Under the pieces are notes generated by a model that saw nothing but the letters and a program-made list of their open reading frames with translations, was not told the origin of the DNA and did no database searches. This document shows, in pieces, positions 1 through 8,132 of a stretch of DNA of 38,258 nucleotides (its first letter is position 1; each line of letters starts with the position of its first letter). A program made the position numbers and the translations under genes. This stretch comes from Paracoccaceae bacterium (lineage in GTDB: Bacteria; Pseudomonadota; Alphaproteobacteria; Rhodobacterales; Rhodobacteraceae), in the NCBI GenBank assembly GCA_029938175.1, contig JAPYON010000011.1:1-38258 (forward strand), read 5' to 3'.

Positions 1-203
1 GGCCTGCACTGGGTAAAGAACATGATCTAGATCTCGTGATCTGTATCGCTGCGGCCCAGCGTCGTGGTCTTCTGGACAAAAACGAAGCTGACCGTCAAGG
101 CAAAGACGCCGATAACCTCGCCGAGGGCTTCCGGATTTCCGGCCTCGGCCAGTTGATCGAGATGGGCATTCAAGCCGATCGCACGATTACATTTGGAGAC
201 TAG
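1..203 (+). CDS. dsrE: DsrE, sulfur-relay subunit (5' truncated by window start)
   Basis: This is the C-terminal 66 residues of DsrE; the reading frame enters at base 3 and stops with TAG at 201-203. DsrE is the sulfur-carrying subunit of the cytoplasmic DsrE2F2H2 hexamer, which passes persulfide sulfur from TusA to DsrC during sulfur oxidation. The visible segment contains LVICIAAAQRRG, whose Cys corresponds to the conserved sulfur-binding cysteine of the family (Cys78 in Allochromatium vinosum). It ends with the family-typical stretch EGFRISGLGQLIEMGI. dsrF starts 9 bases downstream, and the order dsrE-F-H-C confirms the call. The start, the N-terminal half and presumably dsrAB lie outside the window. 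Confidence 0.93.
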   Translation, partial: PALGKEHDLDLVICIAAAQRRGLLDKNEADRQGKDADNLAEGFRISGLGQLIEMGIQADRTITFGD

Positions 204-212
204 GGGAATATC

Positions 213-620
213 ATGAGTGAAGTTAAAAAATTCCTCTATGTGAATCGCAAAGCGCCTTATGGCACGATTTACGCGCAGGAAAGTCTGGAAGTTGTGCTGA
301 TTGGCGCGGCTTTTGATCAAGACGTCTCTTTGGCGTTTCTCGATGACGGCGTGTTCCAATTGACAAAAGGTCAGGACACAAAGGAAATTGGCCTTAAGAA
401 TTTCTCGGCGACATACCGTGCGCTGGGCGATTACGAGGTGACCAAGCTTTACGTTGAGAAGGAATCTCTTGAAGAGCGCGGACTGAGTTTGGATGACCTA
501 CAAAATATCGAATACGAGGACGAAGACGACGATTACGCTGAAAAACCGTCGATCCGTTTGGTTTCTCGCGCTGAAATGGCCGAAGTTATGGCCGATCAAG
601 ACGTCGTTCTGAGCTTTTAG
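213..620 (+). CDS. dsrF: DsrF, subunit of the DsrEFH sulfur-transfer complex
   Basis: A 135-residue protein of the DsrE/DsrF fold and normal family length. It begins with MSEVKKFLYVNRKAPYGTIY, typical of DsrF/TusC. The start ATG at 213 follows a GGGG ribosome-binding sequence in the 9-base gap after dsrE. The protein contains no cysteine, in keeping with a structural rather than sulfur-carrying role in the DsrEFH hexamer; the sulfur-binding cysteines are on DsrE and DsrH. An acidic stretch (EDEDDD, about residues 102-107) lies before the C terminus. Spacing of 9 and 8 bases to dsrE and dsrH implies one transcript and fixed stoichiometry. Confidence 0.93.
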   Translation: MSEVKKFLYVNRKAPYGTIYAQESLEVVLIGAAFDQDVSLAFLDDGVFQLTKGQDTKEIGLKNFSATYRALGDYEVTKLYVEKESLEERGLSLDDLQNIEYEDEDDDYAEKPSIRLVSRAEMAEVMADQDVVLSF

Positions 621-628
621 GGGGTACC

Positions 629-937
629 ATGGGAACTTTACACACAGTTAACAAATCGCCTTTCCAGAACCAGACATTGCTTAGCTGTCTGGCGCATGCC
701 AAAGCCGGCGACGCAGTTCTGATGATCGAGGATGGCGTTTACGGCGGCACCACGGGAACGGCTGTAAGTGACGCGCTATCTAAAACGGATTCTGATGTGT
801 CCCTTTATGTATTGGGCGCTGACCTTGCGGCACGCGGCATCGACGCTGGCCGAGTGGCCGAGGGCGTGACATCGGTGGACTACGAGGGCTTCGTAGATCT
901 CGCTGCGACCCACGACCGCGTTCAAAACTGGCTTTAA
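629..937 (+). CDS. dsrH: DsrH, subunit of the DsrEFH sulfur-transfer complex
   Basis: A 102-residue DsrH/TusB-family protein. It begins MGTLHTVNKSPF and carries its only cysteine at residue 20 (QTLLSCLAHAK), the conserved DsrH cysteine position. The ATG at 629 is preceded by a strong GGGGG ribosome-binding run. It completes the dsrEFH trio, which distinguishes sulfur-oxidizing dsr systems from sulfate reducers. The 55-base gap to dsrC is the largest so far in the cluster and contains a GC-rich hairpin (see 950-963). Confidence 0.93.
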   Translation: MGTLHTVNKSPFQNQTLLSCLAHAKAGDAVLMIEDGVYGGTTGTAVSDALSKTDSDVSLYVLGADLAARGIDAGRVAEGVTSVDYEGFVDLAATHDRVQNWL

Positions 938-949
938 CTAACTAATCAT

Positions 950-963
950 CCCGGGACACCGGG
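950..963 (+). promoter_or_regulatory. GC-rich mRNA hairpin upstream of dsrC
   Basis: Five-pair stem CCCGG/CCGGG with a GACA tetraloop, about 30 bases upstream of the dsrC ATG and just before its AAGGA ribosome-binding site. There is no T-run, so it is unlikely to be an intrinsic terminator. It could mark the processed 5' end of a stable dsrC mRNA. The base pairing is seen; the function is inferred. Confidence 0.4.
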
Positions 964-992
964 GAGTACAAACAACATAAAGGAATATAAAA

Positions 993-1325
993 ATGGCATA
1001 TGACGTAAACGGCGCTACCATCGAACATGACGAAGAAGGCTACATCACTAACCTAAGTGAATGGTCCAAGGAATTGGCTGACGTGATCGCTACTGCTGAA
1101 GCAGTAGACATGGGCGAAGAGCATTGGGCCGTTGTGAACTTCCTTCGTGATTACTACGAAGAATACCAGATCGCTCCTGCGGTTCGTGTTTTGATCAAAT
1201 CGATCAAAAAATCCATGGGACCTGAAGTTGGCAACAATAAGTACATGTATGAGCTGTTCCCTTACGGCCCAGCGAAACAAGCTTGTAAGATTGCCGGCCT
1301 ACCTAAGCCAACTGGCTGCGTATAA
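993..1325 (+). CDS. dsrC: DsrC, sulfur-carrier protein / DsrMKJOP substrate
   Basis: A 110-residue DsrC with full family length. Its C-terminal arm ends ACKIAGLPKPTGCV, containing the two redox cysteines separated by ten residues with the second Cys penultimate. This is the diagnostic pattern of true DsrC, as opposed to TusE, which lacks the first Cys. DsrC accepts persulfide from DsrEFH, delivers it to the siroheme of DsrAB, and forms the trisulfide/disulfide species handled by DsrMK. The ATG at 993 has AAGGA about 10 bases upstream. Hairpins at 950-963 and 1338-1366 flank the gene, and the gaps on both sides (55 and 102 bases) are much longer than elsewhere in the operon. This fits separate, high-level expression of this abundant carrier. 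Confidence 0.97.
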   Translation: MAYDVNGATIEHDEEGYITNLSEWSKELADVIATAEAVDMGEEHWAVVNFLRDYYEEYQIAPAVRVLIKSIKKSMGPEVGNNKYMYELFPYGPAKQACKIAGLPKPTGCV

Positions 1326-1337
1326 TCTACGCTTAAC

Positions 1338-1366
1338 ACCCTGAATAATAATAATAATATCAGGGT
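1338..1366 (+). promoter_or_regulatory. Hairpin with AT-repeat loop between dsrC and dsrM
   Basis: A perfect seven-pair stem, ACCCTGA (1338-1344) with TCAGGGT (1360-1366), encloses a 15-base loop made of the repeated unit ATA. It starts 13 bases after the dsrC stop. No T-run follows, so it is more likely a 3' mRNA stabiliser or a partial attenuator than a complete terminator. That would let dsrC message exceed dsrM-P message. Structure is seen; role is inferred. Confidence 0.5.
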
Positions 1367-1427
1367 CACTATCATTGGTTTGGCTCCGACACCGTCGGAG
1401 CCGGGCCGCCCAATGGGAGGAATAGAC

Positions 1428-2150
1428 GTGACTGCCACGCTGTTTGCAATATTGTATTATGTCGCTACTTTGCTGCTCGTTGTTGGGGTGGCGATGAAGA
1501 TGCGCCGTTATGCAAAAGCTCCTGCACCTTTAAAAATTCCAACAATGCCAGCACCCCGTACAATGAAGGGCGTCTATTTCCGCATGTTCCGCGAGGTTGT
1601 GGTGTTCGAAAGTCTGTTCAAATCCAACAAGTGGATATGGCTGTTCGGCTACCTCTTTCACTTCGGCATGCTGGTCGTTGTTCTGCGTCACTTCCGTTAT
1701 GTTACATATGACATTTGGTGGTGGTTAGAGTTGATCCAGCCGTTTGGCATTTACGCCAGCTATCTGATGGTAATCGGCCTGATGGGTTTGCTCGTCCGCC
1801 GGATTGTTGTGGAGCGTATTCGCTACATCTCCAGCCCGTCCGATTATCTAATGCTGATCTTGTTGATCGCAATCGCCGCTACGGGCATGGGCATGACCTT
1901 TGTTCAACCAGTTGATATTGTCGCGGTGAAAGGCTTCTTCCTTGGACTGCTGCGGCTCCAGATCAATCCGCTGCCGAGCAGCCCAATGTTGCTGATCCAT
2001 TTGGCACTGGTTGCGCTGCTGATGATTATCTTCCCGATTTCGAAGCTGATGCACGGCCCAGGCATTTTCTTTAGCCCGACCCGCAACCAGATCGACAACT
2101 CGCGTGAAAAACGCCACATCGCCCCTTGGGCGAAAAAGCTAGAAGAATAA
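1428..2150 (+). CDS. dsrM: DsrM, membrane b-type cytochrome of DsrMKJOP
   Basis: A 240-residue NarI-like membrane subunit that holds heme b and links DsrK to the quinone pool. I place the start at GTG 1428 because a GGGAGG ribosome-binding site (1416-1421) sits 6 bases upstream. A TTG at 1380 would add 16 proline/glycine-rich residues with no such site. About five hydrophobic segments are visible, the first at residues 3-22. Candidate heme-ligand histidines lie in transmembrane contexts: YLFHFGM, LRHFRY, LLIHLAL and KLMHGPG. dsrK starts 13 bases downstream after a full AGGAGG site. Length and topology match DsrM of sulfur oxidizers. Confidence 0.93.
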   Translation: MTATLFAILYYVATLLLVVGVAMKMRRYAKAPAPLKIPTMPAPRTMKGVYFRMFREVVVFESLFKSNKWIWLFGYLFHFGMLVVVLRHFRYVTYDIWWWLELIQPFGIYASYLMVIGLMGLLVRRIVVERIRYISSPSDYLMLILLIAIAATGMGMTFVQPVDIVAVKGFFLGLLRLQINPLPSSPMLLIHLALVALLMIIFPISKLMHGPGIFFSPTRNQIDNSREKRHIAPWAKKLEE

Positions 2151-2163
2151 GGAGGGCGATCAC

Positions 2164-3726
2164 ATGGCAAAGCTAGACATGAACGCTGAAGGCGGCCCCA
2201 AGTTTATGGCCGACCCCTTCACGATCCCCGACATTAAATGCGGCGCTATGGAAGATCTTGACTCTTACATGGCTCACCCGAAGCACAACACCGATCTCGG
2301 GTTTCCGGGAGAGCTGATCGATAATTGGCAAGAAGTCGCAATTGCGAAAATTGGTGAGCTGGCCGAGAAGAACCGCGCTTTTCAGGTATACCTTGATAGC
2401 TGTGTGAAATGCGGTGCTTGCACAGACAAATGCCACTATTTCCTCGGCACGGGTGACCCCAAGAACATGCCGGTTGCACGCCAAGATTTGCTACGCTCAG
2501 TTTATCGCCGTTACTACACGTTTGCGGGCAAGTATTTCCCGAAACTGGTTGGCGCACGTGACCTGACTCGCGAAGTTTTGGACGAGTGGTATAACTACTA
2601 TCACCAGTGCTCACAGTGCCGCCGTTGTTCGGTTTTCTGCCCGTACGGCATTGATACCGCTGAAATTTCTATGGCCGCACGCGATATCATGAATGCCGTT
2701 GGCAAGGGCCAAAAGTATTGTAACGAGATCATCGCCAAGGCGCAGGATGTTGGTAACAACCTCGGCCTAAATCCCAAGGCGCTTCGTGCGACGCTTGAGG
2801 ATCTTGAAGAAGATCTTGAAGAAGAAACTGGCCTTTCTGTTCGCATTCCTCTGGACGAAAAAGGCGCCGACATTCTGTTGATCACCCCGTCCGCCGACTT
2901 TTTCGCGGACCCACATATCGACGGCCTATTAGGCTATGCCAAAGTGTTCCACGAAGCGGGCGTTAGCTGGACGGTAAGTTCCTATGCTTCCGAGGCGGCC
3001 AACTTTGGTATGTTCATCGGGTCTTACGAAAACATGCGCACACTTAGCTTGCGTATCCGTCAGGCCGCCATCGACCTTGGCGTAAAGCGGATCGTTTTCG
3101 GTGAATGTGGCCACGCTTGGCGGGTTGCATATAGCTTTCTTAATACGCTGGCCGGACCGTTTGATTTCCTCGATCAGGATTATCCTATTCCGCAGCACAT
3201 CATGGAATTCACCCACGATATGATCCAAAAGGGTGAGCTGAATTTCGACAAATCTAGAAACGACCACATTCGCCTGACCTACCACGACAGCTGCAATGTT
3301 GCCCGCGGTGCCGGTATGGGCGGATACGAGGGCGGCCAGTTTGACCTGCCGCGCGAAGTTCTGAAGGCATGTTGTAACAACTATTTCGACATGGACCGCG
3401 ATACCACCCACGAAAGCACTTTCTGCTGTGGCGGTGGTGGTGGTCTGTTGACGGACGAGCTGATGGACCTGCGCGTCAAGGGTGCAAGCCCGCGAATGAC
3501 CGCCTTGAAAGATGTAACGGATGAACACGGGGTGACCCATATGGCCGCGATCTGTGCCATCTGTAAAACCCAGTTCTCGAAGGTTATGCCAAAATATGGC
3601 TACGAGATGGACTCGATTATGTCGGTCCACCAGTTAGTCGCAAGCGCCCTGATCCTTACAGGGCAAGAAATTGAAGAAGACACCGCGCCCGAAGGGAATG
3701 GAGTCGCAACGGAGGTAAGCTCATGA
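2164..3726 (+). CDS. dsrK: DsrK, Fe-S catalytic subunit of DsrMKJOP (HdrD-like)
   Basis: A 520-residue cytoplasmic HdrD-like protein. Two [4Fe-4S] ferredoxin motifs are seen at C80-C83-C86-C90 (CVKCGACTDKC) and C149-C152-C155-C159 (CSQCRRCSVFC). Cysteine-rich CCG-type elements of the noncubane cluster/heterodisulfide site follow around C315, C377, CC403-404, CC421-422 (FCCGGGGG) and C464/C467 (CAICK). The family reacts with the DsrC trisulfide or disulfide and exchanges electrons with DsrM. The ATG at 2164 follows AGGAGG. The 3' end overlaps dsrL by four bases (ATGA, 3723-3726), implying translational coupling. Confidence 0.96.
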   Translation: MAKLDMNAEGGPKFMADPFTIPDIKCGAMEDLDSYMAHPKHNTDLGFPGELIDNWQEVAIAKIGELAEKNRAFQVYLDSCVKCGACTDKCHYFLGTGDPKNMPVARQDLLRSVYRRYYTFAGKYFPKLVGARDLTREVLDEWYNYYHQCSQCRRCSVFCPYGIDTAEISMAARDIMNAVGKGQKYCNEIIAKAQDVGNNLGLNPKALRATLEDLEEDLEEETGLSVRIPLDEKGADILLITPSADFFADPHIDGLLGYAKVFHEAGVSWTVSSYASEAANFGMFIGSYENMRTLSLRIRQAAIDLGVKRIVFGECGHAWRVAYSFLNTLAGPFDFLDQDYPIPQHIMEFTHDMIQKGELNFDKSRNDHIRLTYHDSCNVARGAGMGGYEGGQFDLPREVLKACCNNYFDMDRDTTHESTFCCGGGGGLLTDELMDLRVKGASPRMTALKDVTDEHGVTHMAAICAICKTQFSKVMPKYGYEMDSIMSVHQLVASALILTGQEIEEDTAPEGNGVATEVSS

Positions 3727-5660
3727 ACGATCACATGCCAACATTTGTGCGGTACGAAGAAGGCGAAACGCCTAACGATTGGGACCTGGAAGACAAAATC
3801 TTTCAGCAGGACACATCGTATAAATGCCCGACATATATCCAGAAAACTGCACCATGTTCCGGCTCGTGCCCATCTGGTCATGATATCCGCGGTTGGCTGT
3901 CGATTGCTCGCGGTATGGATAAATCCCCTGTTGAGGGCCAGGCTTGGCAGGAATACGCTTTCGCCAAGATGGTAGAGGCGAACCCGTTCCCTGCATCCAT
4001 GGGCCGTGTTTGTCCTGCACCTTGCGAGTCCGGCTGTAATCGGAACGAAGTTGACGACTATGTTGGTATCAACGCGGTTGAGCAGTATGTCGGAGACTGG
4101 GCCAATGAAAACAACCTGAAGCTAGCCGAAGTCGGCGCTGCAACCGGCCGCAAGATTGCGATTATCGGTGGCGGGCCTGCCGGCCTGTCGGCTGCCTACT
4201 TCCTGCGCCGCGACGGACATGAAGTTGTGGTCTACGACTCCAACAGCAAATTAGGCGGCATGATGCGCTACGGTATTCCGGGCTACCGGACGCCACGTGA
4301 TATGCTGGACATCGAGATTGGCCGTATTACTGAAATGGGCGTTGAGGTTCACCTGAATACCACTGTCGGCACTGACGTTTCCATCGAGACGCTTGAAGCT
4401 AACTATGACGCGATTTTCTGGGCGATCGGTGCACAGAAAGGCCGCCCGCTGCCAATCCCGGGTTGGGAGGGCACCGAAAACTGCATCGACGGTGTAGAAT
4501 TCCTTGATGCATTCAACAAAGGCTGGGTTGTCGGCACAGCAAAAAAAGTTGTGGTTGTCGGGGGCGGTGACACCTCCATCGACGTTGCATCAGTTGCCCG
4601 CCGTCTTGGCAACGTTACAAATGTTGCAAAAACCGAGCACTCGGATGGCTCACTGATCGACTTTACTGCGCAAGACAGCGCAGGTGTTTTGTCACGCGAA
4701 GGTATGCAGGCGACTCTGACATCACTGTTCCCGATCGAACAGATGACCGCGGCCGAGCACGAGCGTGAAGATGCAAAACGCGAAGGTGTTGATCTTCGTG
4801 GCAGTGTTATGCCGCTTGAGGTTATCAAAAACGATGCCGGCATAGCGATTGCGTTGAAATGTTGCGAATGTGATATGAAAGGCAATACGCCTGTTCCGCG
4901 CGAAGGCACGGAATTCGAGATCGAAGCAGACATCATCATTTCCGCGATTGGTCAATCCGGTGACTTCGCCGGTGTTGAAGATTTCGACAATGGTCGCGGC
5001 TTCATCGACATCGAAGCGGGTTACACCGTTAAGGGTCACAAGAAGCATTTCGCTGGTGGTGACATTATCAAGCCACATTTGTTGACAACAGCGATTGGCC
5101 ACGGTCGTGTCGCGGCGGCGACGATTGCGGACTTCCTTGATGATGGTGAAATTGAAAAGCGCCCGACCATCGATCTGCACCAGTTCAACCTTCTGCAAGA
5201 GCTACACGCACGCGGTAAGGATCCGTCCGATTATGATCATGAGCCAACGCGGGGCACCGACTCAGAGGATTTTGCGGTTCACAACTTCGACAACCGTTCG
5301 GACAGCCAGATCACCAAGCACACCGAGCTGTATAAGGGCCACTTCCCATATGTAGCGCGCGAAATTCGTGACGAAGTGCGTATTGAAGGCGAAGACGTTC
5401 TGGGCAACTTTGAAGAACGCATTATTACGTATACTGAAGAGCAGGCCCAGAAAGAGGGCGAGCGTTGCATGTCCTGTGGCATGTGTTTCGAGTGCGACAA
5501 CTGCGTGATTTACTGCCCGCAGGATGCTGTATCCCGCGTCAAGAAACCGGATCGCACGCTTGGTCGTTACGTTGAAACGGATTACGACAAATGTATCGGT
5601 TGCCACATCTGTGCAGACGTTTGCCCAACCGGGTATATAAAAATGGGTCTTGGAGCGTAA
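3723..5660 (+). CDS. dsrL: DsrL, Fe-S flavoprotein NAD(P)H oxidoreductase
   Basis: A 645-residue GltD-like flavoprotein that couples DsrAB sulfur chemistry to NAD(P)H. An N-terminal Fe-S domain has C45/C49 and C97/C101/C105. A FAD-binding GGGPAG follows at residues 149-154, and a second dinucleotide motif GGGDTSID at about 280-287. After a linker, a C-terminal ferredoxin domain carries C582-C585-C588-C591-C594-C598 and C624-C627-C630-C634 (CIGCHICADVC). The C-terminal ferredoxin extension separates DsrL from ordinary glutamate synthase small subunits. The dsrK-dsrL-dsrJ order is that of sulfur oxidizers such as A. vinosum, so I read it as an oxidative-type DsrL. The subtype was not resolved by alignment. 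Confidence 0.95.
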   Translation: MNDHMPTFVRYEEGETPNDWDLEDKIFQQDTSYKCPTYIQKTAPCSGSCPSGHDIRGWLSIARGMDKSPVEGQAWQEYAFAKMVEANPFPASMGRVCPAPCESGCNRNEVDDYVGINAVEQYVGDWANENNLKLAEVGAATGRKIAIIGGGPAGLSAAYFLRRDGHEVVVYDSNSKLGGMMRYGIPGYRTPRDMLDIEIGRITEMGVEVHLNTTVGTDVSIETLEANYDAIFWAIGAQKGRPLPIPGWEGTENCIDGVEFLDAFNKGWVVGTAKKVVVVGGGDTSIDVASVARRLGNVTNVAKTEHSDGSLIDFTAQDSAGVLSREGMQATLTSLFPIEQMTAAEHEREDAKREGVDLRGSVMPLEVIKNDAGIAIALKCCECDMKGNTPVPREGTEFEIEADIIISAIGQSGDFAGVEDFDNGRGFIDIEAGYTVKGHKKHFAGGDIIKPHLLTTAIGHGRVAAATIADFLDDGEIEKRPTIDLHQFNLLQELHARGKDPSDYDHEPTRGTDSEDFAVHNFDNRSDSQITKHTELYKGHFPYVAREIRDEVRIEGEDVLGNFEERIITYTEEQAQKEGERCMSCGMCFECDNCVIYCPQDAVSRVKKPDRTLGRYVETDYDKCIGCHICADVCPTGYIKMGLGA

Positions 5661-5662
5661 AA

Positions 5663-6103
5663 ATGAAACGGCTGATCATAGCTACACTGGTTCTGTTTGG
5701 ACTGTCTTATGGCACGATTCAGGCGGGATCGGTTTACCTAGAAATTCCAATGGCGACGGGCGAGCCGCATCCCGAGGGCAACGTGTTCTGGCGAACAAAT
5801 CACATGGACTTGTTGCGCCACGACCGTGATTTGACTATGCGTCAGGGCGAGCGCGACATTGATGCGTCTTTGGCCAGTTGCGTGACCTGTCACGCGGTTA
5901 ACGGGCCGGATGCGAAACCGGTAACAGTGAAAAGCGAAGACCATTTCTGCCGTGTTTGCCATGATTATACAGCCATAAAAATAGATTGTTTCCAATGCCA
6001 TAACTCTGTTCCAGCCGATTTTGGCGAGACATCTCTGATGTTCAATCGTCCTGACAACACGCTGGATATATTGCTGGCATATCTTGAGGAGCTTTCGCTA
6101 TGA
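5663..6103 (+). CDS. dsrJ: DsrJ, periplasmic triheme cytochrome c of DsrMKJOP
   Basis: A 146-residue triheme c-type cytochrome. The ATG at 5663 lies two bases after the dsrL stop, with GGAG about 8 bases upstream. The N terminus MKRLIIATLVLFGLSYG is a signal peptide or membrane anchor that exports the protein to the periplasm. Three CXXCH motifs are visible: CVTCH (73-77), CRVCH (96-100) and CFQCH (109-113). These six heme cysteines are the only cysteines in the protein. The extra cysteine described as an axial heme ligand in A. vinosum DsrJ has no counterpart here; N46-H47-M48 lies at about that position. The gene overlaps dsrO by four bases (ATGA at 6100). Confidence 0.94.
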   Translation: MKRLIIATLVLFGLSYGTIQAGSVYLEIPMATGEPHPEGNVFWRTNHMDLLRHDRDLTMRQGERDIDASLASCVTCHAVNGPDAKPVTVKSEDHFCRVCHDYTAIKIDCFQCHNSVPADFGETSLMFNRPDNTLDILLAYLEELSL

Positions 6104-6900
6104 ACATTACCGGGTTGAAGCCTGCTGGTGGTTGCGGAGGCGGTTGCTCTAGTAAGAAGATTGGCAACGAGAGCGGTGCGGAAATGCATCGTCGTGATTT
6201 AATGAAAAGCGGCGCGGCACTCGCAACTGTTACCTTGGCCCCCGGTGTGACATTGATGGCAATGGGCAGCGGCGTTGCTGCGGCACCAGCCAATCCCGAC
6301 ACGCGCTGGGGTCTTTTGATCGACGCAGGCAAGTGCCCATCCGATTGTTCAGCTTGTGTCACCGCCTGTTCTGACGAACATGGTTGGGAAAACAACGGAT
6401 TGGATACGGACCCGCAGTGGATCCGCAAAGTAACTGTACGGAATAAAACTACTGGTTGGGAAAACACAATGCCGGTGATGTGCCAGCATTGCGAAGACCC
6501 TCCCTGTGTTGACGTTTGCCCGACCGGCGCATCGTTTAAGCGCGCCGACGGGATCGTTCTGGTTGACCGTCACACATGTATAGGCTGTCGGTATTGCATG
6601 ATGGCGTGTCCGTTCAAGGCGCGTTCGCTGGTGCATGAACCCGTTACTGACCAAAAGGTTGCGACGCCGCGTGGAAGCGGGACGGTTGAGGGTTGCAATA
6701 TGTGTGTTCACAAGCTGGACCGCGGCGATGGCACCACCGCTTGCGTCGAGGCGTGTAACGCGACCGGCAACAACGCCATGATTTTCGGGGATATGAACGA
6801 TCCTGAAAGCGATATTTCCAAAGCGCTGGCCAGCTATCCTAGCATCGAGCTGCGCGCCGATCTTGGGCTGAACCTCGGCGTTCGCTACCAGAACATATAG
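6100..6900 (+). CDS. dsrO: DsrO, periplasmic Fe-S subunit of DsrMKJOP
   Basis: A 266-residue ferredoxin-like electron-transfer subunit. A twin-arginine signal (HRRDLMKSG at residues 30-38, then a hydrophobic stretch to about residue 62) indicates Tat export of the folded protein. Four cysteine groups for four [4Fe-4S] clusters are seen: C79/83/86/90, C128/131/136/140, C160/163/166/170 and C199/202/215/219. The ATG at 6100 is favoured by the four-base overlap with dsrJ. It gives an unusual 29-residue leader before the Tat motif containing GGCGGGCSSKK. The alternative ATG at 6184 (Met29) would give a conventional Tat signal. It partners with DsrP, whose gene starts 10 bases downstream. Confidence 0.94.
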   Translation: MNITGLKPAGGCGGGCSSKKIGNESGAEMHRRDLMKSGAALATVTLAPGVTLMAMGSGVAAAPANPDTRWGLLIDAGKCPSDCSACVTACSDEHGWENNGLDTDPQWIRKVTVRNKTTGWENTMPVMCQHCEDPPCVDVCPTGASFKRADGIVLVDRHTCIGCRYCMMACPFKARSLVHEPVTDQKVATPRGSGTVEGCNMCVHKLDRGDGTTACVEACNATGNNAMIFGDMNDPESDISKALASYPSIELRADLGLNLGVRYQNI

Positions 6901-6910
6901 GAGCGCTGCC

Positions 6911-8113
6911 ATGGAACGGATTATCTATCGCGAGCTGAAATCAACGCCACAAGTGTGGGGCTTGTTGGCTTTACTAGGCGCTTTTGTAGCTGCGGCTGGC
7001 GCTGTCGTTTTATATATCGAGCACTACGGCCACGTCGTAACTGGCATGAACAACCAAATCGTTTGGGGCTTGCCGCACGTGTTCGCGATCTTCTTGATCG
7101 TTGCCGCATCGGGTGCGTTGAACGTGGCATCAATCGGATCGGTATTCGGCAAAGTTGCGTATAAACCGATGGCGCGAGTATCCGCACTGCTGGCAATTGC
7201 GTTGCTGGTTGGCGGGTTGGCCGTTCTGGTCCTTGATCTCGGTCGTCCGGATCGTTTGATCGTCACCATGACCCATTTTAACTTCAAGTCAATTTTTACG
7301 TGGAATATCCTGTTATATACGGGCTTCATGGCGATTGTTGCAGTGTATATATATACTCAGATGCAGCGTGGATTGCCCGCGTATGCGGTAAAAGTTGCGG
7401 GCTTGGCAGCGTTTGTTTGGCGGTTGATTTTGACGACGGGTACCGGCTCCATCTTTGGTTGGCTCGTCGCTCGCGAGGCGTATGACTCCGCTGTGATGGC
7501 ACCGTTGTTCATTGTGATGTCGTTCGTGACAGGCATGGCGATATTCCTTCTGGTGGTGATGGGTATCACGACGATGACTGGCCGCGATTTCGGCGCACAA
7601 CTACGCACCCGTCTTGCCAGACTTCTGGCTATTTTCATAGCGGCAGTCCTGTATTTCACCGCCGTGCAACACCTAACCAATATGTATGCAGCCGAGCATT
7701 GGGGCGTCGAAACCTTCATCCTGCGGGACGGTGGTATTTACACGATATTGTTCTGGGGTGTTCAAGTGTTGATTGGTGGCCTGATACCAATGGCTATCCT
7801 GTTTACACCCAAGTTGGTCAAGCAAGCGCGGATGGTTATTCTGGCGTCCAGTCTGGTCATCATCGGCGGCTTTGCACAACTTTATGTGATCGTGGTCGGC
7901 GGACAGGCATACCCGTTGGACATCTTCCCCGGTTACGAGATTAGCAGCAGTTTCTCGGATGGTGTGATTAACGCCTACACTCCAAATATTCTTGAGGTTA
8001 TCCTTGGTTTCGGCGGTGTCGCGCTGGCGCTGGCAATCGTGATCATCGGGACGAAATTTCTGCGCATCTTGCCCAACAGCCTTTCAGATGCGAATGTCTC
8101 TGCTAAAAGTTAA
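6911..8113 (+). CDS. dsrP: DsrP, NrfD-like integral membrane subunit of DsrMKJOP
   Basis: A 400-residue polytopic membrane protein of the NrfD/PsrC-like family, with about ten hydrophobic segments spread over its length. NrfD-like features include DLGRPDRLIVTMTHFNFKS near residues 109-127. The family exchanges electrons with quinone and pairs with the periplasmic ferredoxin DsrO. The ATG at 6911 has GGAG upstream overlapping the end of dsrO. It completes the five-subunit DsrMKJOP set with DsrL between DsrK and DsrJ, the classical arrangement of sulfur-oxidizing bacteria. Confidence 0.94.
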   Translation: MERIIYRELKSTPQVWGLLALLGAFVAAAGAVVLYIEHYGHVVTGMNNQIVWGLPHVFAIFLIVAASGALNVASIGSVFGKVAYKPMARVSALLAIALLVGGLAVLVLDLGRPDRLIVTMTHFNFKSIFTWNILLYTGFMAIVAVYIYTQMQRGLPAYAVKVAGLAAFVWRLILTTGTGSIFGWLVAREAYDSAVMAPLFIVMSFVTGMAIFLLVVMGITTMTGRDFGAQLRTRLARLLAIFIAAVLYFTAVQHLTNMYAAEHWGVETFILRDGGIYTILFWGVQVLIGGLIPMAILFTPKLVKQARMVILASSLVIIGGFAQLYVIVVGGQAYPLDIFPGYEISSSFSDGVINAYTPNILEVILGFGGVALALAIVIIGTKFLRILPNSLSDANVSAKS

Positions 8114-8132
8114 CACCAGATAAAGGCGTATC

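Noticed and set aside
2929-3630. A 233-codon minus-strand frame inside dsrK
   Set aside because: Shadow of the well-supported dsrK coding sequence with no protein-family signal.
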